A stretch of DNA of 22,113 nt, taken from an uncultured Bacillota bacterium. GTDB lineage: Bacteria; Bacillota_I; Bacilli_A; RFN20; CAG-631. The notes below the pieces were generated by a model. The model saw nothing but the letters and a program-made list of their open reading frames with translations, was not told the origin of the DNA and did no database searches. Position numbers and translations under genes: made by a program. Shown one piece after another: positions 15,742-22,113 of the stretch. Each line of letters starts with the position of its first letter. Positions within the stretch are counted from its first letter, which is position 1. The DNA lies in NCBI GenBank assembly GCA_905197115.1, contig CAJJXN010000020.1, positions 1-22,113 of the forward strand. Reading direction: 5' to 3'.

Positions 15742-16546
15742 AAAAAGATTAGATATTTTGCTAGTAGAAAAAAATTTAGCGCCTTCACGCTCAAAAGCTT
15801 TACAATTAATTAAGGATGAGTGCGTCTATGTCAATCAACAATTGATACTAAAAGCAGGATATATGTGTAATCGAAAAGATGAAATTCAAATTCAAAAAAT
15901 GGATGTTTTAGAATATGTGTCAAGAGGGGGACTAAAACTAAAAAAAGCAATAACTTATTTTCATCTTGATTTTAAAGAGAAAGTTATTTTAGACATTGGG
16001 GCTTCCACAGGTGGATTTAGTGATTGCAGTTTAAAACATCGAGCAAAATTTGTATATGCTTTAGATGTAGGAAGTAATCAATTAGATCGTTCTTTAAGAA
16101 ATCATCCGAAAATAAAAGTTTATGAAAATACGAATTTTAAAGATGTGGATGCATCTTATTTTGATTTAAATATTGATTTTATTACAATTGATGTCTCTTT
16201 TATTTCCATAAAAAGCATTATTTTGAAGATAAATGATTTGTTTTGTGATAAAATAATAATTGGACTTTATAAACCTCAATTTGAAGTAGGAAAACAAGCA
16301 ATCGGAAAAAATGGGGTTGTACGGGATAAAAACGCTCATTTAAAAGCTTTAAATGAATTCCAAGAATTTTTAAATCATTTGGGATTTTGTTTATGCGATA
16401 TGACTTATTCACCGATTAAAGGTGCAAAAGGTGGCAATATAGAATACTTATGTCTAATTCAAAAACAAAAAATAGTTCCTTTTAACTATAAAAAAGTAGT
16501 AGAACAAGCATTTAAAACATTAAAAGAGGAGGAAGAAATATGTTAA
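15734..16546 (+). CDS. tlyA: TlyA family rRNA (cytidine-2'-O)-methyltransferase / hemolysin-A homologue
   Basis: A 270-residue protein with an N-terminal S4 RNA-binding domain (about residues 1-60, KRLDILLVEKNLAPSRSKALQLIKD) and an FtsJ-type SAM methyltransferase domain: SRGGLKLKKA (catalytic Lys about 68), SAM-binding LDIGASTGGFSDC (86-98), DVGSNQLD, ITIDVSFIS (Asp153), GLYKPQFE (Lys180) and the terminal GNIEYL. Mycobacterial TlyA methylates 16S and 23S rRNA; the Bacillus homologue is yqxC. The hemolysin label in databases is historical. GGAG lies upstream of the ATG. It overlaps dxs by 8 bp and recN by 7 bp. In Bacillus ahrC (arginine repressor) comes next; here it is absent. Confidence 0.9.
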   Translation: MDKKRLDILLVEKNLAPSRSKALQLIKDECVYVNQQLILKAGYMCNRKDEIQIQKMDVLEYVSRGGLKLKKAITYFHLDFKEKVILDIGASTGGFSDCSLKHRAKFVYALDVGSNQLDRSLRNHPKIKVYENTNFKDVDASYFDLNIDFITIDVSFISIKSIILKINDLFCDKIIIGLYKPQFEVGKQAIGKNGVVRDKNAHLKALNEFQEFLNHLGFCLCDMTYSPIKGAKGGNIEYLCLIQKQKIVPFNYKKVVEQAFKTLKEEEEIC

Positions 16547-18186
16547 AGCAAATTAGCATTCAGAATTTAGCCATTTTAGATGATATAACTTTAGAATTTG
16601 ATGATCATTTTAATGTTTTAACGGGTGAAACGGGTGCTGGAAAATCAATTATTATTGATGCTTTATCGCTTGTCTTTGGTCAAAGAGCGAATTTGGAAAT
16701 GATTCGACATGGTAAAGAAATGGCTAAAATTGAGGCACTTTTATATTTAAATGAAAATCATGCTGAAATGATTTATGATCTATTTGAACTTGATGTCAAA
16801 GATGAATGTATAATTCAAAGATGCATTTACAATAATGGTCGTTCTACAGCTAAAATTAATGGCAGTTTAATTTCTTTATCTACGCTAAATCAAATTGCTG
16901 AATTACTAATTGACATCCATTCACAACATGAAAGTCAATATTTATTAAAAGCAGATCAACATTTACCTTTACTACACCAATATATTTTGTCTTTTGAAAA
17001 AAATTATATGGACACTTATATGAAAAATTTCGAAGAATATAGTAAATTAATTGTAGAAAGAAAATTTTTAGAAAGTCGGTTTAAAGAAGCCAGTGATGTG
17101 GATTATCTTCAATTCCAATTAAACGAATTAAAAGATGTTCTTACCTTACAAGAAGAGGAAGAAGTCACTAAAGAATATAAATATTTACAAAATTTTGAAA
17201 AAAATGCTGCGATTATCGAAGATACTCTTTATTATTTAGATGGAAATCAACGGGCAAATGAAAGTTTATATAGTGCTTTAAAATCACTTAATAAGATTCA
17301 AGAAAATGAAAAAATTACAGCTTATCAACAACGTTTAGAGAGTGCCTATCTTGAAATAAAAGACATTATTGAATCCATCCAAAGCGAATTTAATACTTCG
17401 CATTTTGATTCTAATCGCTTAGATTATCTTTCAGATCAAATAACCAAAATGAATCGTTTGAAAAGAAAATATAATTGTCATGATTTGGCAAAATTAAAAA
17501 AAGAGATAATGTCAAAAATAGAAGATAGTCAAATGTTTCAACAAAAAATGGAAGATTTAACCCTTCGCATTGACAAACAAAAGCAAAAATGTGAACAATT
17601 AGCTCAAGAAATAACAAAAATTAGAAAAAAATATGCTCAAAAATTAGAAAATGAAATTAAACAACAATTAAATGATTTATATTTAGAAAACGCTAGTTTT
17701 AAAGTGCACTTTGAAACAAGTGAGCAACTAACCAAATTAGGAGCCGATAAAATCGAATTTTATATGTCTGCGAATAAAGGAGAACCAGAAAAGCCACTTG
17801 TCAAAGTTGCATCTGGAGGAGAAGTCAGTCGAATTATGCTTGGTTTGAAAACCGTATTTTGTAAAGTTGCGAATTTAGATACGATTATTTTTGATGAAAT
17901 TGATACAGGAGTAAGTGGAAAAGTGGCGATGGCAATGGGTAAAAAAATGAAAGATATTTCATTATTTGCACAAGTGTTAGCCGTTACCCATTTACCACAA
18001 GTTGCAAGTTGTGGAGATCATCACATTTATATTTATAAAGAAATTGTAAACGAAAAAACGCAAACGAGAGTAGAGCATTTAAATAAAGATAGACAAATTA
18101 TGGAAATTGCTCGACTTTTAAGTGGAGAAAAAATCACTCAAAATTCCATTAATATGGCAAAAGATTTACTTTTTACCAAACAATAA
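16540..18186 (+). CDS. recN: DNA repair protein RecN
   Basis: SMC-like ATPase acting early at double-strand breaks. The 548-residue product has an N-terminal ATPase half with Walker A GETGAGKS (29-36), a long coiled-coil middle (about 155-380), and a C-terminal half with the ABC signature VASGGEVSRIMLGLK, Walker B TIIFDEIDTGVSGKVA and the VTHLPQVAS H-loop region. It is slightly shorter than Bacillus RecN, mostly in the coiled coils. A strong Shine-Dalgarno GAGGAGG (16527-16533) lies inside tlyA; the genes overlap by 7 bp. The stop is followed within 11 bp by the hairpin that probably ends its transcript. Confidence 0.95.
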   Translation: MLKQISIQNLAILDDITLEFDDHFNVLTGETGAGKSIIIDALSLVFGQRANLEMIRHGKEMAKIEALLYLNENHAEMIYDLFELDVKDECIIQRCIYNNGRSTAKINGSLISLSTLNQIAELLIDIHSQHESQYLLKADQHLPLLHQYILSFEKNYMDTYMKNFEEYSKLIVERKFLESRFKEASDVDYLQFQLNELKDVLTLQEEEEVTKEYKYLQNFEKNAAIIEDTLYYLDGNQRANESLYSALKSLNKIQENEKITAYQQRLESAYLEIKDIIESIQSEFNTSHFDSNRLDYLSDQITKMNRLKRKYNCHDLAKLKKEIMSKIEDSQMFQQKMEDLTLRIDKQKQKCEQLAQEITKIRKKYAQKLENEIKQQLNDLYLENASFKVHFETSEQLTKLGADKIEFYMSANKGEPEKPLVKVASGGEVSRIMLGLKTVFCKVANLDTIIFDEIDTGVSGKVAMAMGKKMKDISLFAQVLAVTHLPQVASCGDHHIYIYKEIVNEKTQTRVEHLNKDRQIMEIARLLSGEKITQNSINMAKDLLFTKQ

Positions 18187-18192
18187 CAAATC

Positions 18193-18221
18193 GTATAAAG
18201 ACCTCTTTTTATCACAAAATA
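18193..18221 (+). promoter_or_regulatory. Candidate forespore (sigma-G type) promoter for spoIVB
   Basis: GTATA at 18193-18197 and CAAAATA at 18215-18221, separated by 17 nt, resemble the sigma-F/G -35 element and the sigma-G -10 (CATnnTA, one mismatch). The GG expected for sigma-F is absent. In Bacillus spoIVB is transcribed in the forespore. Initiation about 7 nt downstream, near 18228, would start inside the right hairpin arm and leave the Shine-Dalgarno unpaired. Confidence 0.4.
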
Positions 18222-18244
18222 TAGGTGGTGAAAGGAGGTTTTTT
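18197..18244 (+). terminator. Terminator-like hairpin after recN that contains the spoIVB Shine-Dalgarno
   Basis: The left arm 18197-18215 (core ACCTCTTTTTATCAC) pairs along its whole length with the right arm 18225-18243 (core GTGGTGAAAGGAGGT): about 19 bp, a few of them G-U wobbles, around a 9-nt loop. Six T residues (18239-18244) close the structure immediately before the spoIVB ATG. It looks like an intrinsic terminator for recN, and the right arm includes AAAGGAGG, the spoIVB ribosome-binding site. Confidence 0.75.
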
Positions 18245-18245
18245 G

Positions 18246-19253
18246 ATGAAAAAACGTTATTTTGGTATAGTTGCTTTAGCACTTGCATCTTTTTTTACAT
18301 TAAAAGATATGAGTGCATTATATGCTCAAAACTATATACCTGGTGGCGAAAATATTGCAATTGAAATTAAAGCGGATGGTTTATTAGTAACCGGTACATA
18401 TGATATCCAAACAGCTGATGGAATTTATAATCCCTCTAAAAATAACGATATTCAAAGAGGCGATTTAATTTACGAAGTGAATCATCAAAAAGTGGAATCA
18501 ATGCAAGATTTACCAAAAGTATTTAAAGATGTAGAAGAATTACAATATAATTTACCGATGAAATTATATCGTGATCATATTTCTTATACAAAAACACTCA
18601 GACTCATTAAGACTTCTCAAAATGGTTCTTGGAAAACGGGATTATTAGTAAAAGAAAGAATCCTTGGAATTGGTACAGTAACCATTTATGATCCTGAAAC
18701 CAATTCCTATGCCGCTTTAGGACATCAATTTAGTGATGGAGATTTTTCAGATATTTTGGATTTAACATCGGGAAATATTTATTCAAGTGATGTCGTTGGA
18801 ATTCGAAAAAGTAGCGATGGAACTCCAGGAGAAAAAATTGCTGAAATTAATGAAAAAGATCAAATTGGAGATATTGAAAAAAATAATGAATATGGTATCT
18901 ATGGTCATATGGATGAACTTCCAAATAAAGAAGGATTAGAAGCAGCCACTATCGATGAAGTAAAGTTAGGCGAAGCAGAAATTTGGACCGTTATGAAAGG
19001 TTCAAAAGTCGAAAAATTTAAAATTAAAATAACCGATTTGAAAAAACAAGATCAAATTGCACCTAAAGGAATTACTTTTGAAATAACAGATAAAAAACTT
19101 TTAAAAATGAGTAATGGCATTGTACAAGGAATGAGTGGTTCGCCCATTATTCAGGGAAATAAAATCGTTGGTGCGGTTACACATGTCCTCGTAGATGATG
19201 TTAAAAAAGGCTATGGATTATATATTCAATGGATGTTACAAGAAATGAAATAA
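18246..19253 (+). CDS. spoIVB: SpoIVB serine peptidase (S55), sigma-K checkpoint protease
   Basis: Forespore-made protease secreted into the space between forespore and mother cell. In Bacillus it cleaves SpoIVFA and so activates SpoIVFB to process pro-sigma-K. The 335-residue product has a basic N-terminus and a hydrophobic anchor/signal (about 4-28), a PDZ domain (about 40-122; DIQRGDLIYEVNHQKV), and the S55 catalytic domain with His160 (AALGHQFSDGD), Asp282 (FEITDKKLL) and Ser297 (GIVQGMSGSPIIQ). The 15-residue Asp-Ser spacing equals that of the Bacillus enzyme. It is about 90 residues shorter than Bacillus SpoIVB, mainly before the PDZ. The ATG at 18246 was chosen because AAAGGAGG lies 7 nt upstream; an in-frame GTG at 18225 would put that site inside the gene. 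recN is upstream and spo0A downstream, as in Bacillus. Confidence 0.93.
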   Translation: MKKRYFGIVALALASFFTLKDMSALYAQNYIPGGENIAIEIKADGLLVTGTYDIQTADGIYNPSKNNDIQRGDLIYEVNHQKVESMQDLPKVFKDVEELQYNLPMKLYRDHISYTKTLRLIKTSQNGSWKTGLLVKERILGIGTVTIYDPETNSYAALGHQFSDGDFSDILDLTSGNIYSSDVVGIRKSSDGTPGEKIAEINEKDQIGDIEKNNEYGIYGHMDELPNKEGLEAATIDEVKLGEAEIWTVMKGSKVEKFKIKITDLKKQDQIAPKGITFEITDKKLLKMSNGIVQGMSGSPIIQGNKIVGAVTHVLVDDVKKGYGLYIQWMLQEMK

Positions 19254-19257
19254 ATTG

Positions 19258-19295
19258 ACAAAACAGGTAAAAATTTGCCTGTTTTGTGCTTTTTT
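19258..19295 (+). terminator. Intrinsic terminator after spoIVB
   Basis: A perfect 10-bp stem ACAAAACAGG/CCTGTTTTGT, extendable inward by T-G and A-T pairs, followed by GC and six T residues. It separates spoIVB from spo0A transcription. Confidence 0.88.
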
Positions 19296-19385
19296 GTGAA
19301 TTTCAATTATTTTTTTGCTCAAAATGTGAATGTAAAATTATGTAATATTAACTAAGAATATCTATAATTTAGTCACCAACGGAGG
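19296..19385 (+). promoter_or_regulatory. spo0A upstream region with a -10 element
   Basis: TATAAT at 19363-19368 is a good housekeeping -10 without a clear -35. GAAT at 19356-19359 could be a sigma-H -10 core, but no matching AGGA-type -35 lies at the right distance. No 0A box (TGTCGAA) was found. Shine-Dalgarno GGAGG lies at 19381-19385. Confidence 0.35.
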
Positions 19386-19389
19386 ATGA

Positions 19390-20205
19390 ATGATAAAAAA
19401 ATACAAATTAATAGTAGTAGACGATAGTTTATCTGTTTTAAAAGTATTTGAAAATGCAGTAAAAGATTATCCGGAATTTGAGTTAGTCAGAAAGTATGAC
19501 AGAGGTGACATGTTTTTAGAGTATTTGGTCAATTGTGAGGAAAATATTGATTTTGTCATTTTGGATCTTATCATGCCAGATATTGACGGAATTGAAATTG
19601 CAAGAGAAATTTGCCAAAAGTATAAGTACAAGATTAAACATGTAATCTGTATGTCAGGATTAACAAGCGAATCCATGTTAAATCAAATTGGTTATATTGG
19701 CATTGATTATTTTATTATGAAACCATTTGCATATGATATCTTATTTCGTAAATTGACAAATATTGCTGAAACAACAAGTAAAATAGAATACGCCAAAGGA
19801 AAAGCACAAAAAGACAATTTACATATCCAAATCCAAGCAGATATCACCGAAATATTACATGAAATTGGCATTCCTGCTCATATCAAAGGATATACCTATT
19901 TAAGAAAAGCTATTAGTGATGTATTTTATAACAACGAGTATTTAGGACAAATTACAAAATTATTATATCCAGAAATTGCAAAGTTTTATCAAACGACTTC
20001 ATCTCGTGTAGAAAGAGCGATTCGTCACGCGATTGAAATTGCATGGAATAGAGGAAACATTGAAGCAATTGATCACATATTTGGATATACGGTAAATGCA
20101 GCTAAAGCAAAACCGACTAATTCTGAATTTATTGCAATGATTGCCGATAAATTACAACTTGATTATAAAATTAAAGAAACCAAAGCCTATCAAATCCAAT
20201 TTTAA
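19390..20205 (+). CDS. spo0A: Sporulation master response regulator Spo0A
   Basis: Transcription factor that starts sporulation when phosphorylated. The 271-residue product has an N-terminal receiver (about 1-125) with the acidic pocket Asp11-Asp12, phosphoacceptor Asp59 (VILDLIMPDIDG), Ser89 at the switch Thr/Ser position and Lys111 (MKPF). A short linker leads to the Spo0A-specific DNA-binding domain (about 146-262): ITEILHEIGIPAHIKGYTYLRKAI, then SSRVERAIRHAIEIAWNRGN, FGYTV and AKPTNSEFIAMIADKL, which are close to the Bacillus sequence throughout. The ATG at 19390 lies 4 nt after GGAGG; an overlapping ATG at 19386 is in another frame. All phosphorelay-relevant residues are kept, so it should be functional. 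It follows spoIVB, as in Bacillus, but behind its own terminator and promoter region. Confidence 0.97.
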   Translation: MIKKYKLIVVDDSLSVLKVFENAVKDYPEFELVRKYDRGDMFLEYLVNCEENIDFVILDLIMPDIDGIEIAREICQKYKYKIKHVICMSGLTSESMLNQIGYIGIDYFIMKPFAYDILFRKLTNIAETTSKIEYAKGKAQKDNLHIQIQADITEILHEIGIPAHIKGYTYLRKAISDVFYNNEYLGQITKLLYPEIAKFYQTTSSRVERAIRHAIEIAWNRGNIEAIDHIFGYTVNAAKAKPTNSEFIAMIADKLQLDYKIKETKAYQIQF

Positions 20206-20225
20206 AAGATGAATTGTCAAAAAAA

Positions 20226-20271
20226 GTAGAATATTTATTTATTTATGTTATAATAAATAAAACGAGGTGAT
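20226..20271 (+). promoter_or_regulatory. Promoter and inverted repeat before the membrane-protein gene
   Basis: An extended -10 TGTTATAAT (20246-20254) gives a probable housekeeping promoter. It lies within a 9-bp A/T inverted repeat, TTTATTTAT (20238-20246) and ATAAATAAA (20253-20261). Shine-Dalgarno GAGGTGAT lies at 20264-20271. TTGTCA at 20214 is too far away (29 nt) to be its -35. Confidence 0.5.
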
Positions 20272-20274
20272 TGG

Positions 20275-21621
20275 ATGTTTAATTGGTTAAAATTTATATC
20301 AGGAAGTATTATTTTAGATAATGATGCGAAATCCGCATCAAAAAGAAAATTTTGGAATGTTTTATTTTTTTTATTTGCCACTCTTATTCTTATGAGTTTT
20401 ATTCTTTCTACAAGTTATAATATCGCGTTCAAATCTCATTATAATCATTCAAAAGATTATAAAGAAGCGTATGAATATGCGTTAAATAATGAAGAGTATA
20501 ATTGCATGATTTCTGATCAAAAACTATCTTGTGCGGATAAAAATAATCGAATTGAAGAAGATAAAAATAAAAAATTATATTTAGATACGCGTACGATTCA
20601 AGATTATACTGGAAAATATGAAGTGATTGTTGATTCACGTGATCGCGATACACATGTTGATTTCCTTGCAAATTATGAACACAAAAAAGAAAAAAATGTA
20701 ATTTCCCATCTTGAATATCTAAAACTTGAAAGCAAAGATCGTGAAGATTATCAATTTAAAGATCTTATTTATACAAATATAAATTTAGATTATGATGTTT
20801 ATTTACCTTTAGCGACCAATTATTATAATGAAGTTGGGGGAACAGCTAAAGAAAATTATATTGCGATTGATAAAGATGAAAAATTAACACTTGAAGAAAA
20901 AAATGTTAAAAAAATCGATATGTTTGTAAAAGCTGCTTTACCTGGTGTCATCAATGACTATGATAAAGCACCGATTTTAAATGCATATTATGCAACTGAA
21001 TTTTTAAAACAAAATTCGAAAAAAGAATTTGGTTATGAACACGATCGTTTTATCTTAATTTTACAAGAAACGACAACTTCTTCTTTTGTTACGGATAAAA
21101 ATATCTTCGTTTCTTATGAAGGTTCTTATCGTCAAATCAAGGGAAGTTTTCAATTCCATTATGAAAAAGTAGAAAACAATCCTCAATTAATGATGGAACA
21201 TGTAGATGAATTTGTCGGTTATATCTATGGTGATATAAGTGGTACACAATTACTAAATTATCTATTTAATATTTTCCGTTATATGCCATTTATCTTATTA
21301 ATGATGGCTGCCTTAGCTTTATTTATGTTTTTAATGACTCGTTTATCAAATGATGATTATGCAGATAACAAATATATTGGCTGTTTTAAAATTACAGCTG
21401 CTTGTTCATTAGGTGCTACTTTATGCGCAAGTATCGTTGGTTTTATCCTACAATTCTTTATGAATCAAGGAGTGGCATTTGTAATCTCCATGTTATTATT
21501 TATTTCTTTTCTAATTCTTAGAGTCGTATTATTAGTTGTGATTTCTTTCTTTAAAAAACGTGCAGCTAATAAACGTTTACAAGATCCTATTCAAGCTAGC
21601 GAAAAAATGGAACTTTTATAA
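20275..21621 (+). CDS. Unrecognised polytopic membrane protein with a large extracytoplasmic domain
   Basis: I do not recognise this 448-residue protein. It has a short basic cytoplasmic start, one membrane helix (about 27-48), a long charged region (about 50-325, rich in Asp, Lys, Glu and Tyr, with a possible disulfide pair Cys77/Cys86), then three membrane helices near 332-355, 373-394 and 399-424, and a basic cytoplasmic tail (KKRAANKRLQDP). The layout of an N-terminal helix, an outer domain and a C-terminal helix cluster recalls DUF1189-type proteins, but I see no diagnostic motif. It has its own promoter after spo0A and a strong terminator behind it, so it is probably monocistronic. A sporulation link is possible from position alone and is not shown by the sequence. 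The ATG at 20275 follows a good GAGGTGA site. Confidence 0.75.
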   Translation: MFNWLKFISGSIILDNDAKSASKRKFWNVLFFLFATLILMSFILSTSYNIAFKSHYNHSKDYKEAYEYALNNEEYNCMISDQKLSCADKNNRIEEDKNKKLYLDTRTIQDYTGKYEVIVDSRDRDTHVDFLANYEHKKEKNVISHLEYLKLESKDREDYQFKDLIYTNINLDYDVYLPLATNYYNEVGGTAKENYIAIDKDEKLTLEEKNVKKIDMFVKAALPGVINDYDKAPILNAYYATEFLKQNSKKEFGYEHDRFILILQETTTSSFVTDKNIFVSYEGSYRQIKGSFQFHYEKVENNPQLMMEHVDEFVGYIYGDISGTQLLNYLFNIFRYMPFILLMMAALALFMFLMTRLSNDDYADNKYIGCFKITAACSLGATLCASIVGFILQFFMNQGVAFVISMLLFISFLILRVVLLVVISFFKKRAANKRLQDPIQASEKMELL

Positions 21622-21639
21622 TTTTAATCTCACTTTTTT

Positions 21640-21675
21640 AACACAGTTAAGCGATACTTAACTGTGTTTTTTTTT
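21640..21675 (+). terminator. Strong intrinsic terminator after the membrane-protein gene
   Basis: A perfect 12-bp stem AACACAGTTAAG/CTTAACTGTGTT with a 5-nt loop (CGATA), followed by a run of T residues (21667-21675). Confidence 0.93.
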
Positions 21676-21710
21676 ATTTTATTTAGATATCCATTTGCTT
21701 TAAATTAAAA

Positions 21711-21739
21711 GTCTTATTTGATAAAGCTATGCATATACT
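21711..21739 (+). promoter_or_regulatory. Candidate sigma-E promoter for the spoVD-like gene
   Basis: GTCTTATT (21711-21718) and CATATACT (21732-21739), separated by 13 nt, resemble the mother-cell sigma-E elements (GTCATATT and CATACAnT). Bacillus spoVD is sigma-E dependent. Initiation near 21746 would leave a short leader containing AGGGGTG. Confidence 0.4.
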
Positions 21740-21761
21740 TTATCGAAATAGGGGTGAAAAG

Positions 21762-22113
21762 ATGATTTTTTATAATTTAAAAAAGAAAATCAATGTTTTG
21801 CGATTGATTTGTATAAGTATGATTATTTGCATCATCTTAAAACTTGCCTATGCCCAATTTATTGATTATCGAAAAATTTCTTTAAGAGCAACTGATTTAT
21901 GGGAAAGAAGCTTTCCCCTTGAAGCAGCAAGAGGCAATATATATGATGCCAATATGGAAGTATTAGCGAGTAATTTACCTACGATGTCAGTAGTAGTCAT
22001 TCCATTTCAAATTAAAGATAAAGCAGATTGTGCAAAAAAACTTGCACAAATTTTAAATGTTCAATCCGATTTAATTGAAACGAAAATTAGTAAAAAAGCT
22101 TCCATTGTACGCT
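21762..22113 (+). CDS. spoVD: Class B penicillin-binding protein, SpoVD-like, 3'-truncated by window edge
   Basis: Peptidoglycan transpeptidase; SpoVD of Bacillus builds the spore cortex in the mother cell. Only the first 117 residues are visible: a basic cytoplasmic start (MIFYNLKKKINVLR), one membrane anchor (about 14-33), then the dimerisation-domain motif RGNIYDANMEVLASN (family RGxIxDRNGxxLA). The segment LWERSFPLEAARGNIYDA and the later ISKKAS follow SpoVD more closely than the division protein PBP2B. The transpeptidase and any C-terminal PASTA domain lie outside the window, so FtsI/PbpB remains possible. AGGGGTG precedes the ATG, and a strong terminator and a candidate sigma-E promoter lie upstream, consistent with separate sporulation control. 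Confidence 0.72.
   Translation, partial: MIFYNLKKKINVLRLICISMIICIILKLAYAQFIDYRKISLRATDLWERSFPLEAARGNIYDANMEVLASNLPTMSVVVIPFQIKDKADCAKKLAQILNVQSDLIETKISKKASIVR

Noticed and set aside
18122..18364. Open frame of 80 codons bridging recN and spoIVB
   Set aside because: It overlaps the recN end, the hairpin and the spoIVB start in another frame, and its sequence looks like an out-of-frame reading of both.
19255..19260. TTGACA just after the spoIVB stop as a spo0A -35
   Set aside because: It overlaps the stem of the spoIVB terminator and has no -10 at 16-18 nt.
1..22113. Mycoplasma genetic code (TGA = Trp)
   Set aside because: TGA ends yqeH, nadD-yqeK and ispA at the family-typical positions, and Trp is encoded by TGG.
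1..22113. Defence system, CRISPR array, riboswitch or mobile element
   Set aside because: Intergenic regions are all short and are explained by promoters and terminators; no repeat-spacer pattern, transposase, recombinase or conserved riboswitch core was seen.

Overview
The window is about 22 kb of AT-rich DNA (roughly 30% G+C by eye) from a low-GC Gram-positive, endospore-forming member of the Bacillota. TGA is used as a real stop (yqeH, nadD-yqeK, ispA) and TGG encodes Trp, so this is code 11 and not a mycoplasma code. Gene content and order match the Bacilli. Missing biosynthetic genes and a nadD-yqeK fusion suggest a streamlined lineage near Erysipelotrichales/Haloplasmatales and relatives of the Mollicutes. 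A very large BspA-type leucine-rich-repeat lipoprotein suggests a host- or gut-associated lifestyle. The lineage and lifestyle are inferences.

Layout. (1) 1-2032: 3' part of parC (topoisomerase IV subunit A). (2) 2033-2728, minus strand: sigK, the late mother-cell sporulation sigma factor, uninterrupted and with a hydrophobic pro-sequence. Its stop directly abuts the parC stop. (3) 2855-6855: an operon yqeG-yqeH-yhbY-nadD/yqeK-rsfS-mtnN for ribosome assembly, NAD synthesis, Ap4A removal and SAH recycling, with overlapping or nearly touching genes, closed by a terminator at 6856-6880. (4) 6960-11147: a 1395-residue LRR lipoprotein with its own promoter and strong ribosome-binding site. (5) 11165-18186: a tightly packed run nusB-xseA-xseB-ispA-dxs-tlyA-recN, following the classical Bacillus order but without folD and ahrC. 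No terminator separates it from the lipoprotein gene. (6) 18246-20205: spoIVB then spo0A, as in Bacillus, separated by a terminator. (7) 20275-21621: an unrecognised membrane protein, then a strong terminator. (8) 21762-end: 5' end of a spoVD-like class B penicillin-binding protein.

How the genes work together. Four sporulation genes occur in one window. Spo0A is the master switch. SpoIVB is the forespore protease that triggers pro-sigma-K processing. SigK is the target of that pathway. SpoVD is a cortex peptidoglycan synthase. The most interesting non-coding element is an approximately 19-bp hairpin between recN and spoIVB. It looks like the recN terminator, its right arm contains the spoIVB Shine-Dalgarno, and a candidate forespore (sigma-G type) promoter lies inside it, so that transcripts from that promoter would escape the hairpin.

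No tRNA, rRNA, CRISPR array, insertion sequence or prophage was seen. No gene-free stretch exceeds about 140 bp.
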